A stretch of 64,000 nucleotides of DNA from Novosphingobium sp. EMRT-2 (GTDB lineage Bacteria > Pseudomonadota > Alphaproteobacteria > Sphingomonadales > Sphingomonadaceae): contig NZ_CP039696.1 of assembly GCF_005145025.1 (NCBI RefSeq), forward strand, positions 25,920 through 89,919. Reading direction: 5' to 3'. Shown piece by piece: positions 34,038-42,237 of this stretch. Numbering within the stretch: the stretch's first letter is position 1; the number at the start of each line of letters is the position of its first letter. The position numbers were made by a program, and so were the translations under genes. The notes beneath the pieces are model-generated. The model made no database searches, was not told the origin of the DNA, and saw nothing but the letters and a program-made list of their open reading frames with translations.

Positions 34038-34418
34038 ATGACGTTGTTTTGGAATGACGCCGACGCCCGCCGTAAGGCGCTCGTTTGGGGTATGCTGGGG
34101 CTGGCGCTTGTCCTGCTCCTGATGTGGCCGCACGCGGCTTGGGCGTCCGATACCACGGGCGGCCTGCCCTATGAATCCTATATGACCAAGGTTCGCCAGT
34201 CGATGACGGGCACCGTCGGCTATACCTTCGCCCTCGTCGGCATCGTCGTTGCCGGTGGTGTCCTGATCTTCGGCGGCGACCTCAACGGCTTCGTCCGCAC
34301 GCTGCTGCTGATCGTTCTCGTCGCCTCGATGCTCGTCGGCGCAAACTCGGTCCTGTCTTCCATCACGGGCGGCGGCGCGGTCATCACCGGCAACGCTGCG
34401 CCCGCGCTGGCGGGCTAA
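34038..34418 (+). CDS. trbC: TrbC prepilin
   Basis: The 126-residue product has a long signal sequence ending AAWA (about residue 36), then SDTTGGLPYESYMTKVRQ, and two hydrophobic segments. This is the VirB2/TrbC prepilin layout; in RP4 TraF makes a cyclic pilin from it. The C-terminal tail (GGGAVITGNAAPALAG) would be trimmed during maturation. Confidence 0.92.
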   Translation: MTLFWNDADARRKALVWGMLGLALVLLLMWPHAAWASDTTGGLPYESYMTKVRQSMTGTVGYTFALVGIVVAGGVLIFGGDLNGFVRTLLLIVLVASMLVGANSVLSSITGGGAVITGNAAPALAG

Positions 34419-34435
34419 AGGGGAGGGCCGCTATC

Positions 34436-34768
34436 ATGGCTCTGCGATCAGTGCCTATTCGCCGTTCTGGCGTCCGCAACAATCTATTTTTGGGTGGGGA
34501 CCGGGAGCTAGTGATGGCCACCGGCCTAGCGTCGATGGCACTGATCGTTCCGGCCATCAATTCATTGAAGGCTTGGACCGCTGGCCTCCTGATCTGGTTT
34601 CTTGGCGTGTGGGCTTGCCGCCTCATGGCCAAGTCGGACCCGCTGATGCGGTTCGTTTACCTGCGGCACCGCACCTACCGCCCTTACTACCCCGCCCACT
34701 CCACGCCCTTTCGCAAGAACGGCCGCCTGCAATTCCGCCGCTATCGGCAACCGGGGAAGAAAAAATGA
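34436..34768 (+). CDS. trbD: TrbD, VirB3-type inner-membrane protein
   Basis: The 110-residue protein has two adjacent membrane helices (ATGLASMALIVPAINSL; WTAGLLIWFLGVWACRL) and motif MALRSVPIRRSGVRNNLFLG typical of VirB3/TrbD. A basic tail ends QPGKKK. Its stop overlaps the trbE ATG (ATGA), showing the usual close coupling of VirB3 and VirB4 homologues. Confidence 0.9.
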   Translation: MALRSVPIRRSGVRNNLFLGGDRELVMATGLASMALIVPAINSLKAWTAGLLIWFLGVWACRLMAKSDPLMRFVYLRHRTYRPYYPAHSTPFRKNGRLQFRRYRQPGKKK

Positions 34769-37344
34769 TCCAGACAGTCGTTGTCGTAATAGCGATCTTC
34801 GGTGCGGTTCTGCTCGCTGTCCTCGCCTTTGCGTCCTTTGCAAACGCCGCTGAACGCAAGCTGGCGCGCTATCGCTCCAAGGACGAGGGCCTTGCCGATC
34901 TGCTCAATTACGGGGCGATGGTGGATGACGGCGTAATCGTCGGCAAAAACGGCTCCTTCATGGCCGCATGGATTTATGAGGGCGACGATAACGCCAGCTC
35001 CACCGACCGCCAGCGCGATATGGTCAGCTTTCGGATCAACCAAGCTCTCGCCGGGCTGGGCAATGGCTGGATGATCCACGTTGACGCCCCGCGCCGTCCA
35101 GCTCCTGCCTACTCGGCTGCGGGGCTATCGCATTTCCCTGACGCCGTGACGGAAGCCATAGATCAGGAACGGCGCGAATTGTTCCAGTCCCTCGGCACCA
35201 TGTATGAGGGCTATTTCGTCGTCACCGCGACCTATTTCCCTCCGGTCATCGCGGAGCAAAAATTTGTCGAGCTGATGTTTGACGACGATCGGGAACGGCC
35301 GAACAACAAGCAACGCACGGCCGACCTGGTTGAACGCTTCAAGCGCGAAATCACCACGTTTGAAAGCCGCCTGTCTTCGGCCGTGAAGCTGACCCGCCTT
35401 CGCGGTCACAAGGTCGAGAGCGAGGACGGCTCGACCGTGACGCACGACGACTTTTTGCGGTGGCTGCAATTCTGCGTCACCGGCAAAAATCAGCCGGTCG
35501 TGCTGCCCACGAACCCGATGTATCTCGATTCCATCATCGGCGGTGTCGAAATGTGGACGGGCATAATCCCGCGCATCGGCAACAAGTTCGTCCAGACGGT
35601 AGCGATCGAAGGTTTCCCGATGGAATCAACGCCGGGCATCCTCTCGGCGCTGGGCGAGCTGCCGATTGAATATCGCTGGTCCACGCGGTTCATTTTCATG
35701 GATTTGCATGAGGCCAAAAAGCACCTTGAAGATTTCCGCAAAAAGTGGCGGCAAAAGGTTCGCGGCTTCTTCGATCAGGTTTTCCAGACCAATAGCGGCA
35801 AGATAGATCAGGACGCCCTTTCGATGGTGGCCGATGCTGACAACGCATTGGAGGAGGTCAACTCCGGCCTGATCGCGCAAGGCTACTATACCGGCGTCGT
35901 CGTCCTCATGGACGAAAACCGCGACAAGGTAGAGCTGGCCGCCCGCCAGCTTGAAAAGGCTATCAACGCGCTCGGTTTCGCCGCCCGTATCGAGACGGTG
36001 AACAACCTAGAGGCGTTCTTGGGCACGCTGCCGGGGCATGGCGTCGAAAATGTCCGCCGCCCGATCATCAACACCATGAACCTAGCCGACCTGATGCCGA
36101 CAAGCTCGATATGGACCGGCCTCGATCATGCGCCGTGCCCGATGTATCCGCCCAGCTCGCCCCCGCTCATGTCTGGCGTCACCAACGGCTCTACGCCGTT
36201 CCGGCTCAATCTCCACGTCCGCGACGTGGGCCATAGCTTCATCTTCGGCCCCACGGGTGCGGGCAAATCAACGCTGCTCGGCCTGCTCGCCGCCCAGCTC
36301 CGCCGCTATCCCGGCATGTCCATTTTCGCTTTCGATAAGGGCCTGTCGCTCTACCCGCTGGCGAAGGCGGTAGGTGGAGCGCATTTCACCGTCGCGGGGG
36401 ATGACGAAAAACTTGCCTTCTGCCCGCTCCAATTCCTCGAAACCAAGTCCGATCGCGCGTGGGCAATGGATTGGATCGACACAATCCTAGCCCTCAACGG
36501 CGTGGCGACAACGCCCGCCCAGCGCAACGAAATCGGCAACGCCATCGTCAATATGCACGCCAGCGGGGGCAAGACCCTCTCTGAATTTGTGGTCACGATT
36601 CAGGATGAAACGGTGCGCGAGGCGATCCGCACCTACACGGTGGATGGCTCTATGGGCCATCTTCTCGATGCGGAGCATGACGGCCTTAGCCTGTCGGAAT
36701 TTACCGTGTTTGAAGTCGAGGAGCTGATGAACCTCGGTGAAAAATACGCGCTCCCGGTCCTCCTCTATCTGTTCCGGCGTATCGAGCGATCTTTGAAGGG
36801 CCAGCCTGCCGCGATCATCCTTGATGAAGCGTGGATTATGCTGGGGCATCCCGCCTTCCGGGCCAAAATCCGCGAATGGCTCCGGGTGCTGCGCAAGTCC
36901 AACTGCCTTGTTCTCATGGCAACGCAAAGCCTGTCTGACGCCGCAAATTCAGGCATCCTTGACGTTATCGTGGAGTCCACCGCGACCAAGATTTTCCTGC
37001 CGAACGTCTATGCGCGTGATGACGATACCGCCCAGCTCTACAGACGCATGGGCCTCAATACACGCCAGATTGAAATCTTGGCGACGGCCATCCCCAAACG
37101 CCAATATTATTATCTCTCGGAACAGGGGCGGCGGCTCTTTGAGCTGGCGCTAGGCCCCGTGGCTCTGTCCTTCGTCGGCGCGACCGACAAGGAATCCATC
37201 GCCACGATCAAGGCCCTTGAAGCGTCCTACGGCCCGGCATGGGTCAACGAATGGCTGTCCATCCGTGGCGTTCCAACCAGCATCAATGTCGGCCGCACGG
37301 CGGCGGCCCCCAATACCTCGGAGAAGCTGCATGAGTCTGTTTGA
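34765..37344 (+). CDS. trbE: TrbE, VirB4-type secretion ATPase
   Basis: From the ATG at 34765 the protein is 859 residues with an N-terminal membrane helix, Walker A IFGPTGAGKSTLLGLLAAQL and Walker B AAIILDEAWIMLGHPAFRAK. This is the large VirB4 ATPase that energises channel assembly and substrate passage. Longer in-frame starts lie inside trbD and are rejected. It overlaps trbF by 14 bases. Confidence 0.95.
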   Translation: MIQTVVVVIAIFGAVLLAVLAFASFANAAERKLARYRSKDEGLADLLNYGAMVDDGVIVGKNGSFMAAWIYEGDDNASSTDRQRDMVSFRINQALAGLGNGWMIHVDAPRRPAPAYSAAGLSHFPDAVTEAIDQERRELFQSLGTMYEGYFVVTATYFPPVIAEQKFVELMFDDDRERPNNKQRTADLVERFKREITTFESRLSSAVKLTRLRGHKVESEDGSTVTHDDFLRWLQFCVTGKNQPVVLPTNPMYLDSIIGGVEMWTGIIPRIGNKFVQTVAIEGFPMESTPGILSALGELPIEYRWSTRFIFMDLHEAKKHLEDFRKKWRQKVRGFFDQVFQTNSGKIDQDALSMVADADNALEEVNSGLIAQGYYTGVVVLMDENRDKVELAARQLEKAINALGFAARIETVNNLEAFLGTLPGHGVENVRRPIINTMNLADLMPTSSIWTGLDHAPCPMYPPSSPPLMSGVTNGSTPFRLNLHVRDVGHSFIFGPTGAGKSTLLGLLAAQLRRYPGMSIFAFDKGLSLYPLAKAVGGAHFTVAGDDEKLAFCPLQFLETKSDRAWAMDWIDTILALNGVATTPAQRNEIGNAIVNMHASGGKTLSEFVVTIQDETVREAIRTYTVDGSMGHLLDAEHDGLSLSEFTVFEVEELMNLGEKYALPVLLYLFRRIERSLKGQPAAIILDEAWIMLGHPAFRAKIREWLRVLRKSNCLVLMATQSLSDAANSGILDVIVESTATKIFLPNVYARDDDTAQLYRRMGLNTRQIEILATAIPKRQYYYLSEQGRRLFELALGPVALSFVGATDKESIATIKALEASYGPAWVNEWLSIRGVPTSINVGRTAAAPNTSEKLHESV

Positions 37345-38047
37345 CAAGCTGCGGGGGCGATCTGCTGAAAGCGCCCCGGTTGATCCCAACCCCTATCTGA
37401 ACGCGCGGCGTCAATGGAATGAGCATGTCGGCGGCATCGCTGCCTCGCGGCGCTTGTGGCAGACTATGGCGATCCTCTCGATGTTGATCGTCCTCGCCGC
37501 TGTCGGCGGCATCATAGCGATTGGCAGTCAATCGAAATTCATTCCCTACGTGGTCCGCGTGGACTCGCTGGGGGACGCGGTGGCCGCCCAGCGGGCCGAT
37601 ATGGCTTCGCCGGTCGATGCGCGCGTAGTGCAAGCGCAAGTCGGTTCCTTCATCCAGTCGGCCCGCATGGTGACGGCTGACGTTGAACTCCAAAAGCAAG
37701 CCATTTTCCGGGTGTATGGGATGCTCGCGCCCAATGACCCGGCATTGGCGAAGATGACCGATTATCTCAACGGCGACCCCGACAATACGCCCTTCGCCCG
37801 TGCGGCGCGGGAAACTGTATCGGTCGAAATCGCGTCGGTGATTCAGCAAACAAAGACCTCTTGGCAGGTCGATTGGACAGAGACGGAGCGCGATCGGCAA
37901 GGCCAGCCTATCCAGCCTCCGGCCAAAATGCGGGCGCTCGTCACGATCCGCGTTGCGCCGCCCAGCTCGGCCACCACCGAAGAACAAATTCACCAGAACC
38001 CCTTGGGCGTGTTCGTCCAAGATTTCTCTTGGTCGCGCACACTCTGA
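37331..38047 (+). CDS. trbF: TrbF, VirB8-type core component
   Basis: The 238-residue protein has a cytoplasmic N-terminus (PNPYLNARRQWNEHVGGIAA), one membrane helix (ILSMLIVLAAVGGIIAIG) and a periplasmic domain with FIPYVVRVDSLGDAVA, typical of VirB8/TrbF. It helps assemble the channel. The ATG at 37331 overlaps the end of trbE. Confidence 0.93.
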   Translation: MSLFDKLRGRSAESAPVDPNPYLNARRQWNEHVGGIAASRRLWQTMAILSMLIVLAAVGGIIAIGSQSKFIPYVVRVDSLGDAVAAQRADMASPVDARVVQAQVGSFIQSARMVTADVELQKQAIFRVYGMLAPNDPALAKMTDYLNGDPDNTPFARAARETVSVEIASVIQQTKTSWQVDWTETERDRQGQPIQPPAKMRALVTIRVAPPSSATTEEQIHQNPLGVFVQDFSWSRTL

Positions 38048-38064
38048 TGGGAGGGACAATCAAC

Positions 38065-39051
38065 ATGAAACAGATGGTCTATTTCGCCGCCGCCCTCGCG
38101 GCGCTGCCTTCGATCGCCGCCGCGCAAGACGGCCCGCCGCTGCCCGACGACTATACGCCGCCAGCCTCAAACGCGCCTGTGCCTGCCGGGGGCGGGCAAG
38201 TAGATCCCAATGCCTATCTCAACCCGCGTAATCCGGTTCTGACGCGCACCCAGCGCGAAGGGCTTTCAATCTCGCGGCGCTGGCAGGCGGAAAGTGCCGA
38301 AGGCATCAAGCCGGTGCCGGGGACCGAAGGCGCGGTAATGTTCGCGTTCGGCACGTCCGAACCTTCGCTAGTCTGTGCGCCGCTGCAAATCTGCGATGTG
38401 CAGTTGCAGCCGGGGGAGAACATCAATTCGGTGAACGTGGGCGATAGCGCCCGCTGGCTGATCGAACCGGCCGTATCCAATTCGGGGCCGGATGAAACCC
38501 AGCATCTTATCATCAAGCCCCTCGACGCGAACTTGAATACAACGCTGATCGTCACAACCGATCGCCGCACCTACCATATGCGGTTGGTGTCGCACCGCAC
38601 GCAATTCATGTCGCGGGTTGCCTTCACCTATCCCGACGAGGCGCAAGCCAAGTGGGCCGCCTTCCGCGCCCGCTCGGATACGGCGCGCGCTGAAAACACG
38701 CTGGCGGTGCCCGATGGCGCTCGCGGCGCTGGCAGGGGCGGGAGCGAATATCTCTCCAATCTGGATTTCCATTATAGCGTGGACGGCCGCGCCCGTTGGA
38801 AGCCCGTCCGGGTCTATAATGATGGCGTCAAAACCATCATCGAAATGCCCCGCGCGATGGAACAGACGGAAGCGCCGTCGCTGCTGATCGTGCGGGCAGG
38901 GGGCAGCGCGTCCAAGGCGGCTGATACCTCCATCGTCAATTACCGGCTCCAAGATGGCCGCTACATTGTCGATCAGATTTTTGACCAAGCGGTCCTGATT
39001 GCCGGTGTCGGCAAGCGCCAAGAGCGCGTCACCATCACAAGGGGAGGCTGA
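38065..39051 (+). CDS. trbG: TrbG, VirB9-type outer core protein
   Basis: The 328-residue secreted protein has a signal peptide cleaved after IAAA, then a VirB9-type N-terminal beta domain and C-terminal domain (FDQAVLIAGVGKRQERVTIT). With TrbH and TrbI it forms the outer membrane core. It starts 17 bases after trbF, and trbH follows after 2 bases. Confidence 0.93.
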   Translation: MKQMVYFAAALAALPSIAAAQDGPPLPDDYTPPASNAPVPAGGGQVDPNAYLNPRNPVLTRTQREGLSISRRWQAESAEGIKPVPGTEGAVMFAFGTSEPSLVCAPLQICDVQLQPGENINSVNVGDSARWLIEPAVSNSGPDETQHLIIKPLDANLNTTLIVTTDRRTYHMRLVSHRTQFMSRVAFTYPDEAQAKWAAFRARSDTARAENTLAVPDGARGAGRGGSEYLSNLDFHYSVDGRARWKPVRVYNDGVKTIIEMPRAMEQTEAPSLLIVRAGGSASKAADTSIVNYRLQDGRYIVDQIFDQAVLIAGVGKRQERVTITRGG

Positions 39052-39053
39052 TC

Positions 39054-39830
39054 GTGCGCGGCGCGTTCTTTGTATCAGCGGCCTTCTTGGTCACAAGCTG
39101 CGCGGGCGTTTCGCACCGGGATAGCTTTGCCGTTCCGGCTCCTCCCGATCAGACCAAGGCCCTCGTTGACGATTCCGTGGCGGAGCTGGTGAAGCTCTAC
39201 CCGCCCGCCATAAGCCGGGTGCTGGTCCCGACTGGTGGGGGAGGGGCCTACGGTGAGGGCCTGCGCTCCTCGATGCGGCAAGCGGGCTATGCGGTGATTG
39301 AGACTGGCAAGGGCGAGAAGCCCGATCCTGCGGCTACGCCTCTGCGCTATTATGTCGATCAGCCAATTGCCAATTCCTACCGCGTGACGCTGCGGGTAGG
39401 CGCACAAACATTCTCCCGCATCTATGGCGTGGATGAACAAGGGGTTTTCCCCTCTGCCGGGTGGGCGCTCGATCTGACCGGCGCAGCGCCGGAGCTGATC
39501 GAGCGCGCGAACCGGCCTGTAGCGCCCGCTGCGCCTCCTGCCGCACCGCCGCCTGTCGCCAGCCCTCAAACCAGCTTCGGGGATAATGGATCGCCGGGGG
39601 CCGGGGGATGGGTGGTCAGCTTGACGGGCTTCCCCTCCGAGAACGCCGCGCGTGCCTACTGGCGCGCTACCGCGCGCGTGCGGCCGTCATGGGCCAGCAT
39701 AACGCCGCGCTTTGTCCAAACCGGAAGCTCTCACGGCATCCAATTCGGACTGTTTCAATCCAGCGCGGCGGCGCGTGCCAAGTGCAAGGGCATCCGTGCC
39801 GTGCGCTGTGGTGCCGCCAAGGCCGTGTAA
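39054..39830 (+). CDS. trbH: TrbH-type lipoprotein with an added SPOR-like C-terminus
   Basis: The GTG-started 258-residue product has a lipobox LVTSCAG (lipidated Cys near residue 16). The first 150 residues (LVDDSVAELVKLYPPAISRV, FSRIYGVDEQGVFPSAGW) resemble TrbH, the VirB7-like lipoprotein. After a Pro/Ala linker a SPOR-like domain (GWVVSLTGFPSENAARAYWR, SSHGIQFGLFQSSAAARAKC) follows; SPOR domains bind septal peptidoglycan. RP4 TrbH is about 160 residues, so this longer form is unusual. Confidence 0.8.
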   Translation: MRGAFFVSAAFLVTSCAGVSHRDSFAVPAPPDQTKALVDDSVAELVKLYPPAISRVLVPTGGGGAYGEGLRSSMRQAGYAVIETGKGEKPDPAATPLRYYVDQPIANSYRVTLRVGAQTFSRIYGVDEQGVFPSAGWALDLTGAAPELIERANRPVAPAAPPAAPPPVASPQTSFGDNGSPGAGGWVVSLTGFPSENAARAYWRATARVRPSWASITPRFVQTGSSHGIQFGLFQSSAAARAKCKGIRAVRCGAAKAV

Positions 39831-39842
39831 GGGGGTAGGTTT

Positions 39843-41201
39843 ATGTCTGATGCTGATAGCATGTCGCCGGAAGCCTCGCCGGGCGGCGCAGCAGACGCGA
39901 AGAACGGCCGCTTCGTGACGGGTGTTCGCAGGGTCAACAATTGGCCGCTGGTGATCGTCCTTGCCGTGGTCGCGGTTTTCATCGCCATCGTCGTGTCGAT
40001 TATGATTGATCGCTCCCGCGACGATGCGGCCTCCAAGGTTCAACCGGCTGTCGGGCAAAGCTCGGCTGACGTGGCGAAAAAGGTTGCTGGGACAGCGCCA
40101 GCCGGTGCGGCGGAAGTGGTGGCGAACGCGCCCCCGGTCCCGCCTGCCGATGGTATCCCCGTTGCGCCGGTCGATCCCAACGCCCCGCCAACCGTGACCG
40201 CCTCGCAACCTAGCGGCCCCACGGCGGCCGATCTGCGCCGGGCACGTCTAGAAGCGATCAGGGAAGCCCGCCTTGCCCAATTTGGCAGCGCCGTGCGCTC
40301 GCCTACGGCCGTGAAATGGCAGAACGGCCGCGATGGCGCGTCCTCTGGCGGTTCGATGGGTGGCGGCGCTGATCCGGCAAGCCAGCTCCTCGCCCTGCAA
40401 CAGCAAATGGCCGCCAACATGGCGCAAGGTCGCCAGCCTTCGGCCGCCGATGTTGCCACCCTAACGGCCCTGTCGAACCAACTCGGCGGGGGAGGGGGCG
40501 CGGGAACGGCGGGAGCCTCCAACGCCCGCCCCCCGGCCAACTATGGCCAGTTCGGCAACAATGCGGGCGGCAACCGCTGGGCCTCCAACTCACAAGTAGA
40601 AGCGCCGTCGCGTTATCAGCTCCGCGCGGGCTTCGTCATTCCCGGCACGCTGATTTCCGGCATCAACTCGCAAATCCCCGGCCAGATTGTCGCACAAGTT
40701 TCTCAAAATGTGTTCGACACGGCGACGGGCCGCTATCTCCTGATCCCGCAAGGCTCCCGCCTCGTCGGCGCGTATGACTCCAACCCCGTCTTTGGGCAGA
40801 CGCGCGCGCTCATAGCGTGGCAACGAATTGTCTTTCCAGACGGGAAGGCGATCGACCTCGGCGCAATGCCCGGTTCGGACAGCGCGGGCTATGCCGGGTT
40901 CCATGACCAAGTGAACGCGCATTGGTTCCGCATTTTCGGTTCTGCGCTGCTCATGTCGGGCGTAACCGCTGGCGTCACGCTAAGTCAGCCCCAAACGGGC
41001 CTCAACGCCAATGGCACCATGTCCGCCAGCCAAGCCCTTAGCCAAGCTCTCGGCCAGCAGCTCGGACAGACCACGGCGATGATGATTGAGCGCAATCTGA
41101 ACATATCGCCCACGCTGATTATCCGGCCCGGCTTTCGTTTCAATGTTGTGGTCGTGAAAGACCTAACATTTTCAAAGCCTTATCGCTCGTTCGATTATTG
41201 A
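39843..41201 (+). CDS. trbI: TrbI, VirB10-type core protein
   Basis: The 452-residue protein has a cytoplasmic N-terminus, a single membrane helix (WPLVIVLAVVAVFIAIVVSI), a Pro/Ala-rich spacer and the VirB10 C-terminal domain (GFVIPGTLISGINSQIPGQI; ATGRYLLIPQGSRLVGAYDS; NISPTLIIRPGFRFNVVVVK). It spans both membranes and senses ATP use by the motor ATPases. It follows trbH after a 12-base gap. Confidence 0.95.
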   Translation: MSDADSMSPEASPGGAADAKNGRFVTGVRRVNNWPLVIVLAVVAVFIAIVVSIMIDRSRDDAASKVQPAVGQSSADVAKKVAGTAPAGAAEVVANAPPVPPADGIPVAPVDPNAPPTVTASQPSGPTAADLRRARLEAIREARLAQFGSAVRSPTAVKWQNGRDGASSGGSMGGGADPASQLLALQQQMAANMAQGRQPSAADVATLTALSNQLGGGGGAGTAGASNARPPANYGQFGNNAGGNRWASNSQVEAPSRYQLRAGFVIPGTLISGINSQIPGQIVAQVSQNVFDTATGRYLLIPQGSRLVGAYDSNPVFGQTRALIAWQRIVFPDGKAIDLGAMPGSDSAGYAGFHDQVNAHWFRIFGSALLMSGVTAGVTLSQPQTGLNANGTMSASQALSQALGQQLGQTTAMMIERNLNISPTLIIRPGFRFNVVVVKDLTFSKPYRSFDY

Positions 41202-41226
41202 CGCCAAATGAAAGGGAGTAAGCAAG

Positions 41227-41982
41227 ATGAAGTCTAGGATTTTAGCGGCTAAAATCTCTTTGGTGGTCGCGCTCGCGCTGGCGGTCCCGGCTGCGCAGGC
41301 TCAAATCGCGGTGGTGGACGTTGCGAACGTCCGCCAGACGACGATTTCCGCGCTGCAAAATGTCGCCAACGTGGCGAAGCAAATCCAGCAATATCAGACG
41401 CAGCTACAGCAATACGAGAACATGATTCAAAATACGGTCGGCGCGCCGGTCCAGCTCTGGCAGCAGGCAACGCAGACGATCGACAGCCTTCAAGGTCAGG
41501 TCAATCAAATCAGCTCATTCGCGCGCCAAGCGGGCGACGTGAACACCTACATGAACCAATTCAAAAATCCGTCCTACTACCAGACCAACGCTTGCACGTT
41601 CGGGAATTGCACGGCGGCGCAACGAGCGGCGGCCCTGTCCGCTACTCGCGCGCGCACGACAAGCCAGATGGCCGCCAATGCCGACGCGATGAACGGGATC
41701 AACAGCGCCATGAAGTCGCTCGCGTCTGACGGCCAGCGCCTCGATCAGTTGCAATCGAACGCCACGGGTGCCAGCGGGCAGATGCAAGCCTTGTCCTATG
41801 CCAATCAATTCGCGGCTCAACAGGCCAGCGAGTTGCAGAAAATCCGTGGCGTGCTGCTCGCCCAGCAAGCGGCGCTCACGGCCCAATCGCAATATCAGCT
41901 CGATCGGGATGCTGCGGCTACCGAAGCATCGGCGGCGATGCGGAAGACCAAGCCAACGCCAATTGGAACCTATCAGAATTGA
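41227..41982 (+). CDS. trbJ: TrbJ, VirB5-type secreted pilus-tip component
   Basis: The 251-residue protein has a signal peptide (ISLVVALALAVPAAQAQ) and long helices (NVAKQIQQYQTQLQQYENMI; ASELQKIRGVLLAQQAALTA) as in VirB5/TrbJ. Codons 4-8 (ATT TTA GCG GCT AAA, ILAAK) form a perfect KorB operator. Its last residues, KPTPIGTYQN, are nearly repeated at the end of the next gene product (KPTTIGTYQN). Confidence 0.9.
   Translation: MKSRILAAKISLVVALALAVPAAQAQIAVVDVANVRQTTISALQNVANVAKQIQQYQTQLQQYENMIQNTVGAPVQLWQQATQTIDSLQGQVNQISSFARQAGDVNTYMNQFKNPSYYQTNACTFGNCTAAQRAAALSATRARTTSQMAANADAMNGINSAMKSLASDGQRLDQLQSNATGASGQMQALSYANQFAAQQASELQKIRGVLLAQQAALTAQSQYQLDRDAAATEASAAMRKTKPTPIGTYQN
41241..41253. promoter_or_regulatory. 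KorB operator O_B inside the start of trbJ
   Basis: TTTAGCGGCTAAA, perfect consensus, 15-27 bases into trbJ. The use of the rare Leu codon TTA in a GC-rich gene suggests selection for the DNA site. Confidence 0.8.
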
Positions 41983-41990
41983 GGAAATCC

Positions 41991-42227
41991 ATGCCGAAAT
42001 TACGTCATGTAGCTGCCTGCGTCACCGCAACGCTTCTTCTCGCTGCTTGCGGCAAATCCGGGTCCGAACCGAAGACAATGCTTTATTACTCGCAACACCT
42101 AGATGAAGCCCGCGAGAAAGTTGCCCGCTGCAAATCCGGCGTCGATACCGATGCGGAGTGCCAAGAGGCGGGTAGCGCATTAGCCCACGAAACCAAGCCG
42201 ACGACGATCGGAACCTATCAGAATTGA
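41991..42227 (+). CDS. trbK: TrbK-type entry-exclusion lipoprotein
   Basis: The 78-residue product has a lipoprotein signal (ATLLLAACGKS, lipidated Cys near residue 20) and a small helical domain (YYSQHLDEAREKVARCKSGV) with cysteines C-K-S and E-C-Q. RP4 trbK, between trbJ and trbL, encodes the small entry-exclusion lipoprotein that blocks redundant mating. The ATG at 41991 follows GGAAATCC. The C-terminal KPTTIGTYQN copies the TrbJ end. Confidence 0.8.
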   Translation: MPKLRHVAACVTATLLLAACGKSGSEPKTMLYYSQHLDEAREKVARCKSGVDTDAECQEAGSALAHETKPTTIGTYQN

Positions 42228-42237
42228 GGATAGCACT

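Noticed and set aside
34573..34764. N-terminal extension of trbE
   Set aside because: It overlaps all of the trbD C-terminus; the ATG at 34765 makes a standard ATGA overlap.
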